This document shows, one piece after another, positions 21,547 to 34,187 of a stretch of 64,000 bases of DNA (positions are counted from its first letter, which is position 1; the number at the start of each line of letters is the position of its first letter). The stretch lies in NCBI RefSeq assembly GCF_003086295.3, contig NC_092045.1, positions 90,472,693 through 90,536,692 of the forward strand, written 5' to 3'. A model generated the notes under the pieces. The model was not told the origin of the DNA. It searched no databases and saw only the letters and a list, made by a program, of their open reading frames with translations. This DNA comes from Arachis hypogaea. Lineage: Eukaryota; Streptophyta; Magnoliopsida; Fabales; Fabaceae. Both the position numbers and the translations under genes were made by a program.

Positions 21547-22695
21547 TGCCAAGTCCCTTTCTAGTTCAAAACTACTCCTATATATACTACTCTCTTGATC
21601 TTCTAGTCAGCTCTTCAAGTCTTGGATATGGGCCTTTGATCTTGAGTTGAAGCAGTTACAATCTTCAGTGGGCTCAGCTTTGCTTGCAAAAAAAGTGTGA
21701 GTTAGGCAATCACCTTTACCAATAACGTTGCTTCTCAGTCTTTCGCAAACGTTATTGGCATTCACCTTTACCAATAACATTTCTCCTTGCTTCTCTTCCC
21801 CACATTAGTGTAACTAACGTGGCCCTTAACGTGGGCATGCCCAAGCTTCGAGAGCATTAGTGACACTTATCTTTGTCACTAACGCTTTAAACGCCCCTTC
21901 TTCCCACGTTAGTGCCCCACGTTAATGGCATTAATGTGACCACTAACGTGGTGTTAATTGCCATCTCCAACGTTAGTGACAAAGGTGAGTGTCACTAACA
22001 TTGGCCTATCATTCCTTGCTCCACGTTACCCTTCATGTTAGTGGTCTTAACGTGACCACTAATGTAGGCAATATTGGCTTAGTCCAACGTTAGTGACAAA
22101 GGTGAGTGTCACTAACGTTGGCGATTTCTTTCTCCTTCCACGTTAGAGTTCATGTTGATTAGATTAACGTGACTCTTAACGTGGCTAAGTCTGCCCTTTT
22201 GGAACGTTAGTGGTGTTCACCTTTACCACTAACGTTGGAGCTCCCCTTTCCTTTCCACGTTAGCTCCCACGTTAATGTAACTAACGTGGCAACTAACGTG
22301 GCAACTAACGTGGGCTATGATGGCTTTCGAAGGCGTTATTGGCAATCACTTTTTCTATTACCGCTGCAAACTTATTTCCATTCCACGTTAGTGGTCACGT
22401 TAGTTAGACTAACATGGCTGCTAATGTGGCTCTTCCTTGCTTCCTTTGTCTTAAAATCAAGCAAATAAAGTGCATCAAAGCTTGGTTCTTAATCATGAGA
22501 CCATGCATCATTCATCTTATCATTCAATTCATGCAAAAATTCTTATGAAATCATGTAAAGTTCACAATGTTTGCTTGAATCGAGGTGTAAGTGTATATTT
22601 ACCCAAAACTTGCTTATTTACTAAGAAAATGCATGAAACTACCCTAAAACAGTAAAGAAAATGTCAGTAAAACTGGCCAAGATGCCCTGGCATCA
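21547..22695 (-). repeat. Truncated X-family LTR inside CACTA
   Basis: Matches the part of the X LTR from the TATA-like 'ctcctatatatactac' block to the terminus ...CTGGCATCA (compare 27600-30555 and 45670-46963). The sense 3' end is missing. It includes a full hairpin-motif array (21700-22440). No matching target duplication could be assigned because one end is truncated. Confidence 0.85.
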
Positions 22696-23704
22696 ATAAT
22701 TTGAAAGCAAGGCCTTAGATCAAAGACTTCACTCACTAGAACCACTTTCTGAGTCACATGAAGTAAGCATCTTAACATTCACTTTGTTAATTACAACTAT
22801 TACATTGCTTAATAGAAATCTTATATAATATATACTAATAACAAGCCACAAATTTCAGGAAAAGGCTAAAGATGATGCAAGAAATAATAATAGTGAGAAG
22901 AATTATGGCAGCAAAATCTCTAACAATATGGATTCACATACTAAATATATTTTAATCCAGTATAGACTTCACAAATAAACCTCTACAACTGCAACAAAAT
23001 AATACATAGCATCTCATATTATGCCTCCATTGATTGAATAAATAAGCATTCACACACTAAGCATTAATAGAGCAGCATTCTTTAGATGAAATTGACTCTC
23101 CTTTAATATAAGCAAATGCACCAAGTGCACTGTTTCATTTAATGTAAAGCCAAAAAATTTTACTTCTATAATCTATTCTAAGTTCTGCAATCTAGACAAG
23201 ATGTTATGTAACCAAATTAAAATAAAAATTCTAAAGGATTTAGATTTGCTTCTACTCATTTCTCCAAGAGTTTTCCATACATCCTCATCAAAGAACGATA
23301 AGAAGAACGTACTCAAAGAATAATCATTCCATTCTTTTAATGCTTTCATCTGACATGCATATCGGAGAACAATAAGAAGAACAATATTAGATTCATGTGA
23401 CATAAAAATAGAAACAGCAACAATGTGAGACCTAAAACATCAATGAAATATCCACAGAGAGATTAGGTTACTTGCCATTTCTGTTCCAGTGCGACGGAGA
23501 GATTAGGGAAGGGGTGTGATGGAGCTTCGGGTGAGAGGCGCCGCCGATGAAGGATTTGGAGGGGATGGGTGAGGAGGCGCCGATTTGGAATGTTCTGAAA
23601 TGAGGGAGAGAACGTGTGTAACAAACCCTTATTTTAATGTTTTTGACAAAAAATTTTAAATTACAAACATATTTTCTTTCTGTAATAATGTAATAAAACA
23701 TAGC
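22696..23704. other. CACTA interior without a named gene
   Basis: AT-rich. A short minus-strand frame (23403-23173, with RYACQMKALKEWND) and a GC-richer block (23480-23620) look like exon pieces of a captured gene, but I do not recognise the source. Confidence 0.4.
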
Positions 23705-23922
23705 ATTTTTTCATTTAAATACAGACAAATTTTTCGTCGGTAACCATTTTTCACGAAAAATTTTTTTTCGATAGAATTATCGACAGATTCTCTTTTCTAT
23801 TTGTAATTCATGGTAATTCATTTTTTATTTCCAACAAAAATTCCTTCGCAAAATCTGTCTATATTTTCGTGGGATAAAATTTGTCGAAATTATCCATCTG
23901 TATAAGTAGTTTTCTAGTAGTG

Positions 23923-24439
23923 ATTATGCTTTAACATAAAAATATTTTTAATCTAATTATATATATGATTTCATCATTAGGTTAATATATCACAATTATA
24001 AAAAATATTGAATATTATCATAACTATTTCATTATTAATAATTAAGTCAATTATATATTCAATTTGTAAAAAATGTTTGAATTTTGGTTAAACAAATAGC
24101 AAAACAATATAACCAAATAAATAGTATAAATTTATTGGTTTAAATACAACACTATTTGCAATTAATACAATAAAATATTTGAATAAGATTTTAAATTGTA
24201 GCAACAAAACAAATTAAGAAGCATAACTTGTCTTTTTTATAATAAGTATAACAAAGTCAACAAAATAATTGTCAGAAGTTGATTTTAGCTTAATAAACAT
24301 AATAGACCACATCACAAAATAAAGTAGCATGCAAAATAAAAAGGAATTGGATTGGAGTTTTTGCCTATACAATAATAGTTGGTTTTGAACAATACAAAAC
24401 TAACTTTTTGAACAAGAAAAAAATATAAAATCTTCACAT
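23923..24439. other. AT-rich spacer
   Basis: Lies between the CACTA right end and the MULE 3' end. Nothing supported beyond AT-rich sequence. Confidence 0.4.
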
Positions 24440-26700
24440 CTAAGAGATTATGCTAGAATTTGGAGGTTGACTTGGTTGTGTAAATAATTGTCCATATGAA
24501 ATGATGGGTTTTGCCTTATTTGTTTTAGGAGATTTTAGAGTTGTGGTTTTTAGTACAGCTATCTTTGTGGGCTTTATAATAGCTATTTTTGTGGACTTCA
24601 CAATATGTGTCTTTTTTGATCCAGACCTCCTTTTCTCAGGCATATTACTTGCTTGTTCTTAGCAATTTGATTATAACTTGGTTGTGGTGTAGTAGCAGTG
24701 GTCGCTTACAATCAAATGTGAAAATTACAATAAATAAGAGAGTTACTCCATATGATATCTAACATCATTTTTAAGAAAATAAAAATAAAAATTTGGGCAG
24801 CCACCTACACTTGGAAGTCTGTCAGACATCCTCTCTTGTTATGACTAAATTTGGAGCAATTGGAACATTTTTGTTGTAACCCAACACTAGACAAATTGGG
24901 TCCAGGAGGATGTTCAGCTTCTGATCGTGTTCTTTTTATCTTCGGTCTCCCAATTGAGATTTTATATGGTGTGACAACACATCTAGATGTGCAATCTTCT
25001 CTGACATCATTGCTCCATTGCAAGGATTAATTATTGGTTCAAGCAATCCACATAAGTTTCTCTCTTGAAATAGTTTGTAATATATTTGTTGATATCCTCT
25101 TTTTCACGATTAATGACACTATTGACATGTACGCATGGTAAGCTTATTAACTGAAAACTTCTTCAAGAACATTCTTGTTTGATCAAGTCTACTATAAATT
25201 TGTCTTTACCTTTTGTCTTCTCAAATTTACCTATCGGCTGCTATGGAGAACCATTATCTGGATGCATCAATTTTTTTTTTCAACTATAACTTACTCATTC
25301 GAAGAATATTATCATTATACTTGAATATTCTCTCTATTATTTGCTCATTTTTTTCATGAGATATACTCTATATCATCTAATACTGTAATAATCAGCTTAT
25401 CCCTAAATCAATGATAGCATTGTTGAAACTTTCACACACATTATTCATAACTGTATCAAACTTGTGATAAAATTCAAACATAGATTTAGACTAATATTTT
25501 GGCTGAATCTTAATCAAGTACTTATAACCACCTTCATTAATCTTTTCATTTCGCTCAATTTCTTCTCCCGTGATGCAATATAGATTACTTCTATGCATAC
25601 CACATCTTTTTAAGGTTTAGACTAAAAAATTTTTTCTAACTTAGCATATAAGTGTCCTATGCAAAATTTATTGTCCTAGGAGCAGCTCATCAAATTTTGG
25701 CACTAAGCCTTACACTATAACATTCTAATAGCAACTCAAAAATTCATGACTTATAGAGATTCAACAATAGGACAACAACATAACTATTAAATGTAAATCA
25801 ACAACAATGTATAAATATAACCAAACACCAGCAATGATCCATAGTCATAGGTACCATTAGAATCATCAGCAACTTATAATAAGGAAATTAACCATAAAAA
25901 ATAGTTAGACATCCAAAAAATAGAGCTAATTAACCAATAAAAATCAGTAAAAACTTATAATGAGCTAACTAACAATATATTAGAATTAAGAAGCATTACA
26001 TTTTGTTGGTTAGTCATAAATGTGCACCGCAATATCTTCTCATGTCCTATGTCATCCTTTAAATATGATCAAAACCACGTCCAAGAATCCTTATTTTTTG
26101 CCTCCACCATTGCGTACGCAATTGGTAATATTTGATCTTTGGATCCCACTCAATAGCATACAATAGCTAGCCACTATAGAGCATTTTCAAAAAACAACCG
26201 TCTAAACTAATCATTGGCCTATATTGCATGAAATTCTCCTTATAAAGCTTGAAGGCAGATATAAATCCTTTAAAATTTTGAAAGAAGTTGTGAAACGTTG
26301 TGTTTCAAAAGGCAATTGAACTTATAACTTCATGGAAGAACTGTGATTTGTTCTCAGCAAATCATGGCAATAATCATACAATCTTCTATAATACTCTTTG
26401 AAAGAACTATTTATGCTTTCCAATGCAATTCGCTTCACCCGAAATGCTTTTTTGCTTTTGAAATCTGCACATTCCACTTGTTTTGAGTCCTACTTTTTAT
26501 GCTACTTAATTTTATTTTCGAGATCTTCTCCACCTTCTTCTTGATGACCTTAGCAAGCCATGTAGACTTCATGACTCTAATATTAAAAACTCCATTGCAC
26601 TTTTAGTAATTATTTATACTTTTAGGACAATGCTCCCAGCAATCCTAATGGGTTTCATTCCTGCCAATAATTCTCATATCAAAATCTGAGTTCATAAATA
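24440..26700 (-). pseudogene. MULE (Mutator-like) transposase, 3' portion
   Basis: Decayed and frameshifted. On the minus strand, around 26220-26100, RPMISLDGCFLK followed by LLYAIEWDPK is the start of the MULE transposase catalytic region, including its first Asp. Near 24980-24830, GRPKIKRTR and CSNCSKFSHNKRGC are the C-terminal basic stretch and Cx2Cx4Hx4C finger typical of these proteins. A Lys-rich tail follows to 24440. No frame is longer than about 70 codons. The 5' side is cut at 26700 by insertion of X element D. Sequence resuming at 46964 should be the other half, although I could not confirm transposase motifs there. Confidence 0.75.
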
Positions 26701-27759
26701 TGATGCATGAAAACTTGTCTCTCAACAAATCTCCCTTCGGCAAGTATACCGAATTATCGTCAAGTAAAAATTCACAATAGAGTGAGGTCAAATCCCACAG
26801 GGATTGATTGGTCAAGCAACTTTAGTTGGAAGAGTATGCTAGTTGAGTTACACAGAATGTAGTTTGAGAATTGCAAAAAATTAAATGGCGGGAAAGTAAA
26901 TAGTAGAAAATAAAGTGCAGAATCTTAGAAGGGGATTTGGGGAAATGAGCATGAAAATAAATGGTAGAAAGTAAAGAGAATGGGTAAGATCAGAAATAGG
27001 AAATTCATTAGGCTCAGGAGATGTTGTATTCTCCAGATCAAATTCATTTTCATCTCTTCCTCAATCAAAGCATCTATTGATCTCCTTGGCAATCTTAAGT
27101 GATTGGGTTCCAATTTCTTGGCAACCCAATCTCTCTAAGCTTGAACAATTGCCCAATTCCTTGATTTAATTACTCATGGGAAGAGATGAAGTATGGTCAC
27201 TGATTATACCACATGTATTTCCAATTCAAAGTGTTGGGAGGATTACATGTCACTATATCCGCGCAGACCCCGAATTGGTCCAACATGAGAAAGTATTTCT
27301 AGCATGATATCCTCATCCCTTTTTCAAGGCTCAGAGGAGATCCAATTATGGAGAGTTTATTTTCCAAGACAACTAACCAATTGAATTAAGATCGAAAGCT
27401 TTCTAGTAAATCAAAAGAGAAGAAAGAAGAAGAGAATGAAAACTATAAGTGATCCGTCAAATTACAACAGAGTTCCGTAACCCAATGAAAGGGGTTTAGT
27501 TGTTCATAGCTCTAGAAATGAAAAATGGCAGAAAAGAATACATCCTTAGCTAAAAATGCAGAAAAGTAAATATACAGAGGGTAGTTCTCCATAGTGCCAA
27601 GCTTCTCTATAGTTCAAAACTACTCCTATATATACTACTTCACTTGATCTTCTAATGAGTTCTTCAAGTCTTGGATGTGGGCCTTAGATCTTGAGTTGAA
27701 GCAGTTACAATCTTTAGTGGGCTCAGCTTGCAGAGAAGTATGAATTAGGCATGGGCGTT

Positions 27760-28620
27760 ATTGAAGTTAACGTTAAGTGACATTGTGGGTTTGAGAACGT
27801 TAGTGGCAATTACATTTTTCACTAAAGTTCCAACCCCATATAGCCCATGTTAACTCCAACGTTAGTGGCACCAACATGACCACTAGCGTAGCCTTGTAAA
27901 CCTTCGCAAGCATTATTGGGACTCACCTTTCCCAATAATGTTTTCTTATAAACCTTCGCAAGCGTTATTGGGACTCACCTTTCCCAATAACGTTGCCTTG
28001 TGCCCTTTGTCCTACGTTAGAGTTCATGTTAGTGTAACTAACGTGGCTCTTAACATGGTTATGCCTCACCTTCGAGAGCGTTAGTGACACTTACCTTTGT
28101 CACTAACGCTCCAAGTGCCCTTACTCTCCACGTTAGATCACACGTTAACTAAGTTAACGTGGCCACTAACGTGGTAGTGACTGCCATCTCCAACGTTAGT
28201 GACAAAGGTGAGTGTCACTAACGTTGGCTCATCAATCTTAGCTCCACGTTAACTTTCACGTTAGTGGTCTTAACGTGACCACTAACGTGGGCAATGCTAG
28301 TTTAATCCAACGTTAGTGACAAAGGTGATTGTCACTAACGTTGGCATTGTTCCTCTCTTCCGTGTTAGAGTTCACGCTAACTAAGTTAACGTGACTCTTA
28401 ACGTGGCTTATTGCCAAATCTTGGAACGTTAGTGGTGTTCACGTTTACCACTAACGTTGGAGCTTTCTTTTGTCTCCACGTTAACTACCACGTTAACCTA
28501 GTTAACATGGCAATTAACGTGGGCTTATGATGGCTTCGCAGGCGTTATTGGTGATCACTTTTCTCATTAACGTTGCAAGCTATTTACCATTCCACGTTAG
28601 TGGTCACGTTAACTAGATTA
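27760..28620. repeat. X-LTR hairpin array (AACGTTAGTG type)
   Basis: Runs of inverted repeats built on CCAACGTTAGTG, CCACGTTAGTGG and CACGTTAACTAAGTTAACGTG. One at 28190-28227 is a perfect 15-bp stem (ccaacgttagtgaca / tgtcactaacgttgg) with an 8-base loop. Homologous arrays are at 45815-46690 and 21700-22440. Confidence 0.9.
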
Positions 28621-28621
28621 A

Positions 28622-30268
28622 TGGTGCACGAAATTGTGATCATCAATGGTGCTATCAACATGGTACACACAATTGTAATCTCAACTCTTTATCACAACTT
28701 CGCACAACTAACCAGCAAGTGTACTGGGTCGTCCAAGTAATAAACCTTACGCGAGTAAGGGTCGATCCCACGAAGATTGTTGGTATGAAGCAAGCTATGG
28801 TCACCTTGTAAATCTTAGTCAAGCAAACTCAAATGGTTATGGATGATGTATGAATAAAACATAAAGATAAAGATAGAGATACTTATGTAATTCATTGGTG
28901 AGAATTTCAGATAAGCGTATGGAGATGCTTTGTCCCTTCCGTCTCTTTGCTTTCCTACTGTCTTCATCCAATCCTTCTTACTCCTTTTCATGGCAAGCTG
29001 TATGTTGGGCATCACCGTTGTCAGTGGCTACAATCCCGTCCTCTCAGTGAAAATGTTCAACGCACCCTGTCACGGTACGGCTAATCATCTGTCGGTTCTC
29101 AATCAGGTTGAAATAGAATCCAGTGATTCTTTTGCGTCTGTCACTAACGCCCAGCCTTCAGGAGTTTGAAGCTCGTCACAGTCATTCAATCATTGAATCC
29201 TACTCAGAATACCACAGACAAGGTTTAGACCTTCCGGATTCTCTTGAATGCCGCCATCAATTCTAGCTTATACCACGAAGATTCTGATTAAGGGATCCAA
29301 GAGATAAACATTCAAGCCTTGTTTGCTTGTTGAACAGAAGTGGTTGTCAAGCACTCGTTCATAAGTGAGAATGATGATGAGTGTCACATAATCATCACAT
29401 TCATCATGTTCTTGGGTGCAAATGAATATCTTAGAACAAGAATAAGCTGAATTGAATAGAAGAACAATAGTAATTGCATTAATACTCGAGGTACAGCAGA
29501 GCTCCACACCTTAATCTATGGTGTGTAGAAACTCCACCGTTGAAAATAGATAAGAACAAGGTCTAGGAATGGCCAGCCTCCCATGATCTAAGAACTAGAC
29601 GTCCAAAGATGATCAAAAGATCTAAAAATGATCCAAAGATGAAAATACAATAGTAAAAGGTCCTATTTGTAGAGAACTAGTAGCCTAGGGTTTACAAAGA
29701 TGAGTAAATTACATAAAAATCCACTTCCGGGCCCACTTGGTGTGTGCTTGGGCTGAGCATTGAAGCATTTTCGTGTAGAGACTTCTCTTGGAGTTAAACG
29801 CCAGCTTTTGTGCCAGTTTGGGCGTTTAACTCCCATTCTTGTGCCAGTTCCGGCGTTTAACGCTGGGCAGTTTTGAGCTGATTTGGAACGCCAGTTTGGG
29901 CCATCAAATCTCGGGCAAAGTATGGACTATTATATATTTCTGGAAAGCTCAGGATGTCTACTTTCCAACGCCGTTGAGAGCACGCCAATTGGGCTTTTGT
30001 AGCTCCAGAAAATCCACTTCGAGTGCAGGGAGGTCAGAATCTAACAGCATCTGCAGTCCTTTTCAGCCTCTGAATCAGATTTTTGCTCAAGTCCCTCAAT
30101 TTCGGCCAGAAAATACCTGAAATCACAGAAAAACACACAAACTCATAGTAAAGTCCAGAAAAGTGAATTTTAACTAAAAACTAATAAAAATATACTAAAA
30201 ACGAACTAAAACATACTAAAAACATACTAAAAACAATGCCAAAAAGCGTATAAATTATCCGCTCATCA
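28622..30268 (-). repeat. Solo Z LTR with ATTAA target duplication
   Basis: On the plus strand it runs TGGTGCACGA...CCGCTCATCA, 1647 bp, flanked by identical ATTAA (28617-28621 and 30269-30273). The uninterrupted homologous site at 46670-46685 (ctaggttaatgtgagc) shows the empty target. GGCGTT/AACGCC motifs lie at 29795-29900. A variable junction module near its sense 3' end reads TGTGTACCATGTTGATAGCACC (plus 28645-28675). Confidence 0.95.
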
Positions 30269-30555
30269 ATTAACGTGAGCACTAACGTAGTTCTTCCTTG
30301 TTTCCTTTGTCTTGAAATCAAGCAATAAAGTGCATCAAAGCTCTAGCCAAAGTCATAAGATTATGCATCATCAATTTATCATTCAATTCTAGCAAAAATC
30401 CTCATGAAATCATGTGAAATTCACAATAGTTGCTTAAATCAAGGTGTAAATGTATTTTCATCCAAAACTTGCCTTATTCACTAAGAAAATGCATGAAACT
30501 AACCTAAAACAGTAAAGAAAAGGTCAATGAAACTGGCCTAGATGCCCTGGCATCA

Positions 30556-30576
30556 CAACACCAAACTTAAATCTTG
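30556..30576 (-). other. Polypurine tract of element D
   Basis: Sense CAAGATTTAAGTTTGGTGTTG sits directly before the 3' LTR start TGATGCC. Apart from a few bases it equals the Z-family tract. Confidence 0.75.
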
Positions 30577-31683
30577 ATTGTCCCTAAGCAAATACTGAAA
30601 CATAGGAAAAATGAATGAAAGAACAAGAAGATAATATAGAAATAGAATTCGGAAAAATGAATGAAAGAACAAGAAGATAATATAGAAGTAGAATTCCTGA
30701 TTTATGGAGTTTCATGCATAGCAATTTAGGTTCTTTCCTTTACTAGGTTTCAGGCTTTTATCAAGTCCTTGGTCGCTCTCTTGATTGCATCCTTTGAGAC
30801 TTCCTAATTGTTGATCCTTCCTTCTTTTCCAAGGTTTATTACATTCTTCTTTTGGCTAAGTGCTCTGTAAGAGGGCGACTCTTTATGATAAACTTTCAGC
30901 CAACACTCCCGAACCAGTTGGTTCAAGGTGCTAGGTGTTAAGACACCCCTAAGGACTTACTCCCTCAAGTATCTTTCCCTCATACATACACACCACAGGC
31001 ACATGGTTTGTTATTTTTCTTTCTTGAGACCTTGGTGTCCAGCACCTCTTTGGGTTACTAAGTGTTCTGTAGCAAAGGTCACTCTTGATAGTGGACTTTC
31101 AGCTGATAATCCCGGATTAGTTAATCCAAGTTACCAAGTGATGAGGCACCCCTAAGAGCTTATTCATCCAAGCATATCTCTTGCACATGAACACCACAGA
31201 CACATGCCTCAATTTTAAAACCCTTGGTGCCTAGCATTATTTCTTATTGTGTTTCTTTCCTTTTTACTTTTATTGCTCTTTCTCTTTTCTTATTGGGATC
31301 TTATTATTTAGTTAGTCTCATAGGATGTGTTTCAAGCATAGGATTCAGGATAGATAGTTGCCTTCTTTCCTTGTTTGGTGAACCAACTTAGCTTACTAAT
31401 CATCCTACCACAAACAGTCAAAACTAACTTCTCAAAATAACTCCACTCTTGTTCTTTTCATAACATTTTCTTTTTGATTAACTTAAAGGGCAAGCATACA
31501 AGTAAGCAAGATGAAAGTGAACACCAGGGACATTAAGCTTAATAAGCATAGACTTAAGCAATGAAAACTTAAATGCAGAATTGAAAATCCTAAGCTACTC
31601 ATGAAAGCATGTTCTATTTCATACATGATTTTCCTTATTTAAAGCTTTGAAAAAGATCGAACTAAGAAGGAACTTCACCACCT
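30577..31683 (-). other. 3' non-coding region of element D
   Basis: No gene seen. It contains an exact tandem repeat of about 45 bp ('aatgaatgaaagaacaagaagataatatagaa', 30609-30690) and two similar 'cacccctaag..cttaytc' blocks near 30945 and 31145, homologous in style to the same region of Z elements. Confidence 0.6.
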
Positions 31684-33236
31684 TTACTTATTGGAATGCT
31701 CATGTTCTTCTGCTTTCTTGTCCTCTTTATGTTCACTTTGTCCGCTTGTGCTTCCTCCCATCCGATTCATTCTAGCAATTTTCCAATCTTCCAGTGCCTT
31801 CCTTACTGACTCATGACTCTGTTTGGCCCTTTCACGCTCCACTCGTGCTAATTCATCCTTTACATCCTCATATTTTGTGATCCCAGGATGCAATACAGGT
31901 AGTTGTCCGACTAGGTACCCAAGCCTGGCTTTGGTATTTACATGATATCCAGTCTCACTCATGTAGACTCCTTCCGAGAATGCTCTGTATTCATCGAAAA
32001 GATATACCTGTTCTCTTTGTTTCCTATGCATCTCATGAATATGTGCACCTTGATGTGCTTGGATGTTGATTAGCCTTTGGATGGCTTCTTGTTGTTGATC
32101 TTGCTTCTGGTTCAGGTTATGGAAGGATTCACTCCATTGTCTCCTTGTTCCAATTGCTGGTCAATCAATTGTTTTTGCCATTCCCCTTGCTGATTCATCC
32201 ATCTAGAGAGTGATTCTTCTTGGTGGTCCATTAATTGCATTTGAAACTCCTTTTGTGCCCCCTGATTTTCCATGCATTGCCTAGATAAGGTATCAATAGC
32301 CTCTTGTAATTGGTGTATGCTTAAGGTGGCTGGGGCTTGCTCCTGTGGATGTTGTCCTTCTTCAGCTTGATGGGCTGGCCTCTTTCTTACCCTTCGCTGA
32401 GGTAATGGAGTTGCAGCAGCATGCATCCGACGATAAGTGATTGGAAGGCCAACCTTTATCCACTCAGGATTTTCATCCTCGAATATCACCCTAGCCTGGT
32501 TGCAAAGACAGAGAATAGTGCTGGGATAACCTAACTTTTCTCCAGAATCACGCTTCTCAGCAAGCTTCCGAATGCCTTGGGCTATGAGTTCATGAACCTT
32601 GATTTCTCCTCCCTTCATTAGGCATTGCACCATTGTTGCTCTCTTAAGGTTTACCTCTGAGTTGTTTTCGGCTGGGAGGATGGATCTCCTTACAATTTCA
32701 ACCCACCCTTTGGCCTCAGGGAGGAGGTCTCCTCTTTTTATAAATCTGGGTTTCCTATTGGGGTCTCTGTCCCAATCTGCTCCTTGCACACATATATCCT
32801 GTATAATTTGTTCGTGGTTGGGTTTGTTGTCTATTCTTGAGTGATAGCTCTCATCTGCAAAGGGTATGCTTCGCAACTTCAGCACTCTCATGATGCTCAT
32901 GGAACTAAAATCCACCATGACCCCTCTCACGAAACTTGTATAGGATTCATCCGCCTTATCATATCTAACTGCATTTGCATAAAACTCTCTCACCAGAGTT
33001 GCGTTCACCCTTGTAATTGGATCCGTGAGGAGCTCCCATCGGCATTTTTTCACCTTTTCTATGATTTCTGGGCACTCAGTTTGTGTGACTTGAAAGCCTA
33101 ATTCATATATGATTTTTTTGTCAGCCATCCACTCAAATTGTAGTGCATGGTAAAAGGTTCTGAATCGCTTTTCATCAAAAGGAGGCTGCCCTGTGGGTTC
33201 CTTCCCTTTTTGTCTCTTTGAGCTTGATGATGCGAT
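31684..33236 (-). pseudogene. Second ORF of element D ('putative plant transposon protein' family)
   Basis: About 515 codons. By comparison with element C the start should be at 33236, but it reads ATC followed by codons for ASSSSK, so the ATG is lost. The main domain (roughly residues 35-290) has ELGFQVTQTECPEI, VREFYANA, YTSFVRGVMVDFS, GWVEIVRRSILP and a Gln-rich coiled-coil-like segment. This fits the plant-specific domain often labelled 'putative plant transposon protein' (Transposase_32). Despite that label I see no catalytic motif. A frameshift near 32105 moves the last 115 or so codons (RKQREQVYLFDEYR... to 31684) to another frame. It occupies the place of an env-like third ORF. Function unknown. 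Confidence 0.8.
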
Positions 33237-34187
33237 GCAAGATGGTTGATATGTTTGTTACTCACAAGATGGCTAGGAGGGTGTGTGTGAAACCTTTGGT
33301 GAAGAACAGAGTGTATGTTCAAAGGAAGGGAAAGGATATGAATGAGAACAAGAAGTGTACGAAGAGGGTGCAAAAAAATGAGGATCATTTATATAGAGGA
33401 GTGATGGGTGTTTGAAAGGTGTGGATTGCTAGTGTAGTTTTGTGATGAACGGTTGGGGCTTGATCTTGGATGAGCACCAGGTTCACCCTTTTTATGAAGG
33501 TCTTGGTTCGGTCTCCAAGGCTATCCACTTTCCAATGTTGCATGGCATCATTTTCCAAGATACTCCCCTTGGAGACAAGTGTATACATTCCTTGGCATAG
33601 TGGCCAAATCTCCCTTCCTTGATTGTCCTATCAAGTATCATCAATGTCCTTTTTGATTTCCTATACAAAACAAAAAAAGGAATGCAAATCAATCAACCAC
33701 TAACAAAGATTTAAGGTGTGAACTAGCTACTAACAAAAATCTTTTTCTTTTGTTTTTAATTAACTAAATGCTTTTCATGAATGCAAATCAATCAACCACT
33801 AGATCTCCCATGCATGCAACGTTGGTACACCAAACTTGTTTGTGATCGTATGGTGCAACAAGTTTCGGGAATAATTTCACCTCATAAAGTGTGTTCAAGC
33901 CCACTTGGTGTGCCTTGAACACCAAACTTATCATGTACTATACGCTGCATGTAAGGGGGTATTATATTGTTTATCAAAATTGATTTAGAATCCATGGACT
34001 TTGCCTTATTACTACTATTTGCGATTAAAGGAAGAGGGTGTAGAACATGGGTTGCCTCCCATGAAGCACTTCTTTAGCGTCATTAGCTTGACATTTGGTC
34101 CTTGTCAAGGTGGCTGATAGTGCTTGAAATCTTCCCCCCTTGCAGTGAACCTATTTCCATTGGCCTTGTTGATAAGCTCCACATGCT
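33237..34187 (-). other. Gap between gag-pro and second ORF in element D
   Basis: Under 1 kb of non-coding sequence where about 3 kb of RT, RNase H and integrase would sit in an autonomous element. It holds two TAAGTTTGGTG-like boxes (sense, about 33828-33838 and 33920-33930). The phrase 'gggttgcctcccatgaagc' near 34050 corresponds to 'gggttgcctcccaacaagc' in the Z elements, so the layouts are homologous. Confidence 0.75.

Larger units (their letters stand above)
18522..23922 (-). mobile_element. Decayed CACTA (En/Spm-like) transposon with captured gene pieces
   Basis: The right end is clear: on the minus strand 23922 reads CACTACTAGAAAACTAC. Both ends carry subterminal repeats of the type GACGGATTTTCGTCGGTAATTACCGACAGA (18560-18760 and 19223-19340 on the left, 23705-23905 on the right), as is typical of CACTA elements. 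The left terminus is degenerate ('tatctatagaaaattgctt', about 18522), so that boundary is approximate. No TNP1/TNP2-type transposase is recognisable. The interior holds gene fragments in exon-intron form, making this a non-autonomous gene-carrying element. A TRIM and a truncated X LTR inserted later. Confidence 0.75.
26701..30555 (-). repeat. 3' LTR of element D (X family), interrupted
   Basis: Sense starts TGATGCCAGGGCATC at 30555 and ends TTTTCATGCATCA at 26701. It is about 2.2 kb once the nested solo Z LTR and one duplicated ATTAA are set aside. Contents: a TATA-like GTATATATAG near 27640, a dense hairpin array 27760-28620, and near the sense 3' end a 'gaggtcaaatcccacagg' box (26786-26805) resembling the Z-LTR 'gggtcgatcccacag' box. 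Confidence 0.9.

Noticed and set aside
31684..33236. A true DNA transposase, from the family label of this ORF
   Set aside because: It lies between gag-pro and PPT of an LTR element, with no visible catalytic triad and no terminal inverted repeats. The label appears historical.
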